Source: an uncultured Eggerthella sp.
GTDB taxonomy: Bacteria > Actinomycetota > Coriobacteriia > Coriobacteriales > Eggerthellaceae
Assembly: GCA_900551155.1 (NCBI GenBank)
Contig: URVA01000018.1
Span: 1-18,408 of the forward strand
Length of the DNA stretch: 18,408 bases
Direction of reading: 5' to 3'
Shown here: in pieces, positions 14,792-18,408 of the stretch
How positions within the stretch are numbered: the first letter of the stretch is position 1
Layout: every line of letters begins with the position of its first letter
Made by a program: the position numbers and the translations under genes
The notes under the pieces: model-generated
Seen by the model: the letters and a program-made list of their open reading frames with translations, nothing else
What the model was told of the DNA's origin: nothing
Database searches by the model: none

Positions 14792-15623
14792 CGTGGTCCT
14801 TTTTCTCCTTCGCCTCAAAACGCTGCCACACGCCCGCATACAACACGCTTCTCATTACCTGCATATCTCGCTCAAGCGGCAAACGCTCAAAAGCGTCGGT
14901 CATACTTGCCGCAAGATATTCCAAATTATCTCGAAGCGCTTGCGTGTCATGCTCCATATACTTAAATGGATTATATGAACCTGTTCGTAAATCTTCCTCC
15001 AAGTCCATCGCTGCATCCATGACGTACACAAACTTTCCTAAACGTGCACCAAAACGACGCAGATCTGTTGCCCAAAAGTCATTTTTATAGGCAAATATTT
15101 CCCCTAGCAACATACCAAAACAATTCGCGGGAGCATCAAAAGGAATATCTGATTGGTTGGAGGAATGTTCAATTTCGTATTCCATGTTCTGAATATCGTG
15201 CATGGTTGTCTCAATACTATCGCATACATACGGTATTCGCTTTTTTGCTTTTCGGTACGCCCCCGACAGCGCAAAAGCCGCTGCGCGAGATCGTATCATC
15301 CGATCGTCTTGCCAATCGTCAAGCAACTTATGGTAAGCAAACGCAACACTTAAATCCGCTGCATAATCACTATATTCACTCATAGAAAAAGCCTGAGGAG
15401 CAGTAGGATGCACAGGGCAACGTTTAGCACCACTTATTTCCTTAGGCTCATAGAGCGACCCTAACACTAACGTTAAAAAGGTCATATCAAAAGAAATAGT
15501 TACTCGGGGAAGCTGCCCATAGCGGTTTTTGATCGATCGGCACACACCACAATACACGGCACGATACCGTTTCCGCTCAGCTTCTTCTAAGCTCTCTAAA
15601 TTGGGAAGGATAAACCCAAACAA
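14784..15623 (-). CDS. DUF5685 family protein
   Basis: A 279-residue, mostly helical soluble protein matching my memory of the DUF5685 family: YCGVCRSIKNRYG near the N terminus, a CPVHP motif, DYAADLSVAFAYHKLLDDW and YVMDAAMDLEEDLRTGSYNPF. C25, C28, C69 and H72 could bind a metal. Two Asp-rich motifs, DDWQDD (102-107) and DAAMDLEED (203-211), recall the Mg-diphosphate motifs of squalene/phytoene synthases; this is my inference and no activity is established. Length fits the family. The SD is weak: the region before ATG 15623 reads GCGCAGGCACATAAGAGGTAGTCATTG, with AGAGGTAG close by. The gene overlaps the J-protein gene by 8 bases and heads the DUF5685-J-DnaK cluster. Confidence 0.85.
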   Translation of the reverse strand: MFGFILPNLESLEEAERKRYRAVYCGVCRSIKNRYGQLPRVTISFDMTFLTLVLGSLYEPKEISGAKRCPVHPTAPQAFSMSEYSDYAADLSVAFAYHKLLDDWQDDRMIRSRAAAFALSGAYRKAKKRIPYVCDSIETTMHDIQNMEYEIEHSSNQSDIPFDAPANCFGMLLGEIFAYKNDFWATDLRRFGARLGKFVYVMDAAMDLEEDLRTGSYNPFKYMEHDTQALRDNLEYLAASMTDAFERLPLERDMQVMRSVLYAGVWQRFEAKEKKDHDG

Positions 15624-15693
15624 TGACTACCTCTTATGTGCCTGCGCAATTTGCCTACCTGTATTCAAAGTATCTTATCGGCATATGATGCTT

Positions 15694-15712
15694 CGCACGA
15701 AAAATTCGTGCG
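15694..15712. other. Stem-loop between hisI and the DUF5685 gene
   Basis: CGCACGAA (15694-15701) and TTCGTGCG (15705-15712) form an 8-bp stem with a 3-base loop about 35 bases after the hisI stop. On the minus strand there is no T tract behind it, so it is not a typical intrinsic terminator. It may stabilise the 3' end of the his mRNA or terminate weakly. Confidence 0.4.
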
Positions 15713-15746
15713 TTATTCCACAAAATTGGTCAAATCGCGCATCTTT

Positions 15747-16124
15747 TTAAAGCGCACGATAAAAACAGGAGGTATTTCCCGTATGACAGGCAGGCCCTGC
15801 TGGACGTACTAACGCCAACAACGTGTCCGCATCGCAATCATAGCGAAGCTCCACTAATTCCTGCGTATTGCCCGACTCTTCGCCTTTATGCCAGAATTTT
15901 TGGCGACTGCGCGACCAGAACCAAGTTGTACCTTGTTCTAACGTACGACGAAGTGATTCTTTATTCATCCATGCCATCATCAAAACTTCGAGCGTATTAG
16001 CATCTTGAACAATGCAGGGAATAAGCCCATCGGCATTGTAGGAAAGATCATCGAGTGTTAATTCAGCAGATTCCCTATCAGCCGACGCTGAAATTGTTTC
16101 TTTTTGTAATTCAGAAGAAGTCAT
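15747..16124 (-). CDS. hisI: Phosphoribosyl-AMP cyclohydrolase
   Basis: A 125-residue PRA-CH that opens the adenine ring of phosphoribosyl-AMP, the third step of histidine synthesis. Conserved stretches are VLMMAWMNKESLRRTLEQG, FWSRSRQKFWHKGEESGN, the metal-site DCDADTLL and the Cys-containing GPACHTGNTSCF. The HisE pyrophosphohydrolase domain fused in enterobacteria is absent, so hisE must be elsewhere. A TTG at 16139 is in frame, but ATG at 16124, preceded by GAGAGG at 6 bases, is preferred. It lies 53 bases after hisF and is probably the last gene of the his operon seen here. Confidence 0.95.
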   Translation of the reverse strand: MTSSELQKETISASADRESAELTLDDLSYNADGLIPCIVQDANTLEVLMMAWMNKESLRRTLEQGTTWFWSRSRQKFWHKGEESGNTQELVELRYDCDADTLLALVRPAGPACHTGNTSCFYRAL

Positions 16125-16177
16125 TGTTACCTCTCGCAATACCGTTTGCCATCGATAAAGTCGGCAAAAATATGCTC

Positions 16178-16942
16178 TTACAACCGAACAGGTATTCCCT
16201 GAGATCGCATATATTCCTTAACTTCGCGAATAGTCAGTTCTCCAAAATGGAACACACTTGCCGCCAACACCGCATCAGCTTCGCCCTCGATAATACCCTC
16301 GGCAAAATGTTCAAGCTTACCCACACCACCTGATGCAATAACGGGAATATTAACCGCACGAGCAACTGCACGGGTCAAGGGAATATCAAAGCCATCTTTA
16401 CTACCATCGCGATCCATGCTGGTCAACAGAATTTCGCCTGCACCACGCTTAGCTGCTTCTATTGCCCATTCAATGGCATCGACGCCCGTATTCTTGCGGC
16501 CACCATGCACATACACTTCCCATTTATTGGGATTTCCAGGAACCTGTTTTGCATCAATAGCACATATAATTGCCTGGGTGCCAAATGCAGCAGCTGCTTG
16601 CGTTATAAGAGAAGGATCTGCAAGCGCCGCAGAATTCACCGAAACTTTATCGGCACCCGCAGCTATCATGGTTCGAATGTCGGCCACACTTCGAAAACCA
16701 CCGCCAACACAATAGGGCAGGTGAAGTTCCTCACTCGCACGGCTAGCCATTTCAACGGTGGTTGCACGACCTTCATGAGTAGCGGTTATGTCAAGAAAAA
16801 TAACTTCATCTGCACGCTGTTCGTCATAGCGCTGAGCAAGCTCGATAGGATCTCCTGCATCACGAAGATTAACGAAATTGACACCCTTTACTACCCTGCC
16901 GTCTTTGACGTCCATACAGGGAATAACACGCTTTGTTAGCAT
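16178..16942 (-). CDS. hisF: Imidazole glycerol phosphate synthase, cyclase subunit
   Basis: A 254-residue TIM-barrel cyclase. With ammonia from HisH it turns PRFAR into imidazole glycerol phosphate and AICAR. Catalytic Asp residues are visible in IPCMDVKDGRVVKG (Asp11) and LLTSMDRDGSKDGFD (near 130). Phosphate-binding loops are GGGFRS, and IPVIASGGVG near the end. Length is standard. The ATG at 16942 overlaps the hisA stop (ATGCTAA), giving translational coupling; AAAGGAC serves as SD inside hisA. Confidence 0.98.
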   Translation of the reverse strand: MLTKRVIPCMDVKDGRVVKGVNFVNLRDAGDPIELAQRYDEQRADEVIFLDITATHEGRATTVEMASRASEELHLPYCVGGGFRSVADIRTMIAAGADKVSVNSAALADPSLITQAAAAFGTQAIICAIDAKQVPGNPNKWEVYVHGGRKNTGVDAIEWAIEAAKRGAGEILLTSMDRDGSKDGFDIPLTRAVARAVNIPVIASGGVGKLEHFAEGIIEGEADAVLAASVFHFGELTIREVKEYMRSQGIPVRL

Positions 16943-17670
16943 GAATGAGTCCTTTCACAGAGCGCAAGCGCTGCTGGTACATCGAGGCTTCCCTCATATA
17001 CCGCGCGTCCTGCAATTACTCCTTCTATAGAAGAAGCCACCTCAGCGAGATTTTTAATATCAAGCAAATTTGCCACGCCGCCTGATGCAATAACGGGGTT
17101 CCCGAACACCTTTGCTACTTCTACGTAGCGCTTTGCATCAATTCCCGTTTGCATACCATCACGAGAAATATCGGTATACACGAGGTGCTTAAATCCGAGC
17201 GCTCCCACCTCAGCAATGAGTTCTTCAGCGGGAACACCTGCGCCTTCACGCCATCCTGCTACCGCAACTTCTCCATTTTTGGCATCAATACCTGCAGTAA
17301 GCATATCGGGAAATTCTTTAAGTGCTGCCTTTGCAAATTCCTGATCGGTTACCAACGTCGTGCCCAATACCACTCGCGAAACACCAGCATCAGCTAAACG
17401 GCGAATAGTTTCTAAACTGCGCACACCGCCACCAACTTCAATTTTGAGACCTGTTTCGCGAATAATTCGTTCGATTATCTCAATATTTTCAGGTACTCCG
17501 CTTCGAGCACCATTAAGATCAACCACATGAATCCAACGCGCACCCTGTTCTTTAAAAAGCGCCGCCTGTGCTACAGGACTATCGTTGTATACCGTGACAG
17601 CGTTGTAATCACCCTTAGCAAGACGTACTGCCTTGCCATCTAGAATATCGATTGCAGGAAGCAGATCCAT
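16936..17670 (-). CDS. hisA: ProFAR isomerase
   Basis: A 244-residue TIM-barrel isomerase that converts ProFAR to PRFAR, providing the substrate of HisF/HisH. The acid/base Asp residues lie in LLPAIDILDGKAVRLAKGDY (Asp8) and HLVYTDISRDGMQTG (near 130). The phosphate loops are EVGGGVRS and VIASGGVAN. AAAGGAGAG lies 6 bases before the ATG at 17670. It overlaps hisF by 7 bases and follows hisH after a 125-base gap. The family includes bifunctional HisA/TrpF (PriA) in some actinobacteria; I cannot exclude that here. Confidence 0.97.
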   Translation of the reverse strand: MDLLPAIDILDGKAVRLAKGDYNAVTVYNDSPVAQAALFKEQGARWIHVVDLNGARSGVPENIEIIERIIRETGLKIEVGGGVRSLETIRRLADAGVSRVVLGTTLVTDQEFAKAALKEFPDMLTAGIDAKNGEVAVAGWREGAGVPAEELIAEVGALGFKHLVYTDISRDGMQTGIDAKRYVEVAKVFGNPVIASGGVANLLDIKNLAEVASSIEGVIAGRAVYEGSLDVPAALALCERTHSC

Positions 17671-17795
17671 TACTTCTCTCCTTTATTACCGCAGCACTAG
17701 TGCCGCAACATTTCTGCAGCGCTGATGTAGCAACATTACCACGTCGTACTTATCGCAATAGCGCAGTCCGTGACAACGTTATCGCAGTACCATCA

Positions 17796-18408
17796 CTACA
17801 AAGCCGCTTGATTCTTATCAACAAGACGAACAAAGTTCTCCATTACTTTAGCCCCTGCATCGGAAGACTTTTCGGGATGGAACTGCACCCCAAATACCGT
17901 ATCTCCTTTTTGCACTACACAAGGAAACGTTACCGAATGCGTTGTGGTAGCAACGCATGCTGGTGTTTGCGGAGCAATGTAGCTGTGAGTGAAGTAGAAA
18001 TATTCCCCTGACTGAATACCCCGTAATAAAGGACAGGTAGTATCAGGATCGAACTCAACAGAATTCCATCCCACATGAGGAACCTTAAAGCGTCTGCCTT
18101 GCTCGTCGTATTCAGGAATGCGATCTACTGTACCAGGAAGCACCGCCAATCCTTCGCAGGTGGCACTAGTCTCATCAGCGCTATCTGAAGAATTGGAGTC
18201 CACGGTACCAACATGGGCGCTCACAGCCCCTTCAGTACCCTCCGCAAACAAGAGATGTTCGCCTAAGCAAATTCCCAAAAACGGCTTACCCGCTGCAATG
18301 CCGTTACGAATTGCCTGCATCTGGCCTGTTTGAAGCATTGTTGTTGAGGCATCCGCAAACGCACCAACCCCAGGAAGAACAATGGCATCTGCTTCAGCTA
18401 TGACAGCA
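17796..18408 (-). CDS. hisH: Imidazole glycerol phosphate synthase, glutaminase subunit (5' end outside window)
   Basis: A class I glutamine amidotransferase that feeds ammonia to HisF. The frame is open to the right edge, where it reads VIAEADAIVLPGVGAFADA, so the first part of the gene (about 35-40 residues) is missing from the window. The nucleophile is the Cys of GKPFLGICLGEHLLF; the His and Glu of the triad are in FGVQFHPEKS. The residues after the nucleophile are GEH instead of the common GMQ. Between LLF and GLAVLPG there are about 31 residues, against roughly 10 in well-known HisH, giving a Ser/Asp/Thr-rich insertion (VDSNSSDSADETSAT). The unusually long 125-base gap to hisA contains small repeats but no clear terminator. 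Confidence 0.95.
   Translation of the reverse strand, partial: AVIAEADAIVLPGVGAFADASTTMLQTGQMQAIRNGIAAGKPFLGICLGEHLLFAEGTEGAVSAHVGTVDSNSSDSADETSATCEGLAVLPGTVDRIPEYDEQGRRFKVPHVGWNSVEFDPDTTCPLLRGIQSGEYFYFTHSYIAPQTPACVATTTHSVTFPCVVQKGDTVFGVQFHPEKSSDAGAKVMENFVRLVDKNQAAL

Overview
The window looks like chromosomal core sequence of an anaerobic actinobacterium, most likely of class Coriobacteriia (an Eggerthellaceae relative with moderate GC, such as Cryptobacterium). This is an inference. It rests on the mix of moderate-GC, strong-SD genes, a canonical T-box in front of pheST, a DUF5685/J-protein/DnaK cluster, and the type of permeases present. No rRNA, tRNA, IS element, phage gene or CRISPR array was seen.

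Layout, left to right. Positions 1-354 hold no gene, only a diverged short repeat and a terminator. A large NCS2/SulP-like permease (355-1800, minus) follows. A 768-base AT-rich divergent intergenic region separates it from the only plus-strand gene, an ArsB/NhaD-family transporter (2569-3861). A perfect palindromic terminator is shared with a convergent SlyD-type FKBP prolyl isomerase (4070-4498, minus). A second ArsB/NhaD transporter, a close paralogue of the first, lies on the other side in the opposite orientation (4734-6020, minus). Both transporters have long upstream regions sharing a palindrome GAACGCGTTC found nowhere else in the window. Both also have attenuator-like hairpins. A hotdog thioesterase (6534-6911) and an orphan four-helix membrane protein (7012-7530) come next.

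From 7775 to the right edge everything is on the minus strand and mostly housekeeping. Read in the direction of transcription this is: hisH (cut by the window edge), hisA and hisF (overlapping) and hisI, the late histidine pathway; then a DUF5685 protein overlapping a J-domain protein, followed by a divergent DnaK; then a phenylalanine T-box riboswitch with a UUC specifier, pheS and pheT.

The most interesting points are (a) the DUF5685/J-protein/DnaK cassette, apparently a dedicated Hsp70 module, whose DUF5685 member carries a CxxC...CxxH motif and two Asp-rich motifs resembling prenyl-synthase active sites, and (b) the paired transporter leaders, with a shared palindrome and mutually exclusive hairpins, which may be undescribed cis-regulatory RNA or operator systems for ion-transporter genes.
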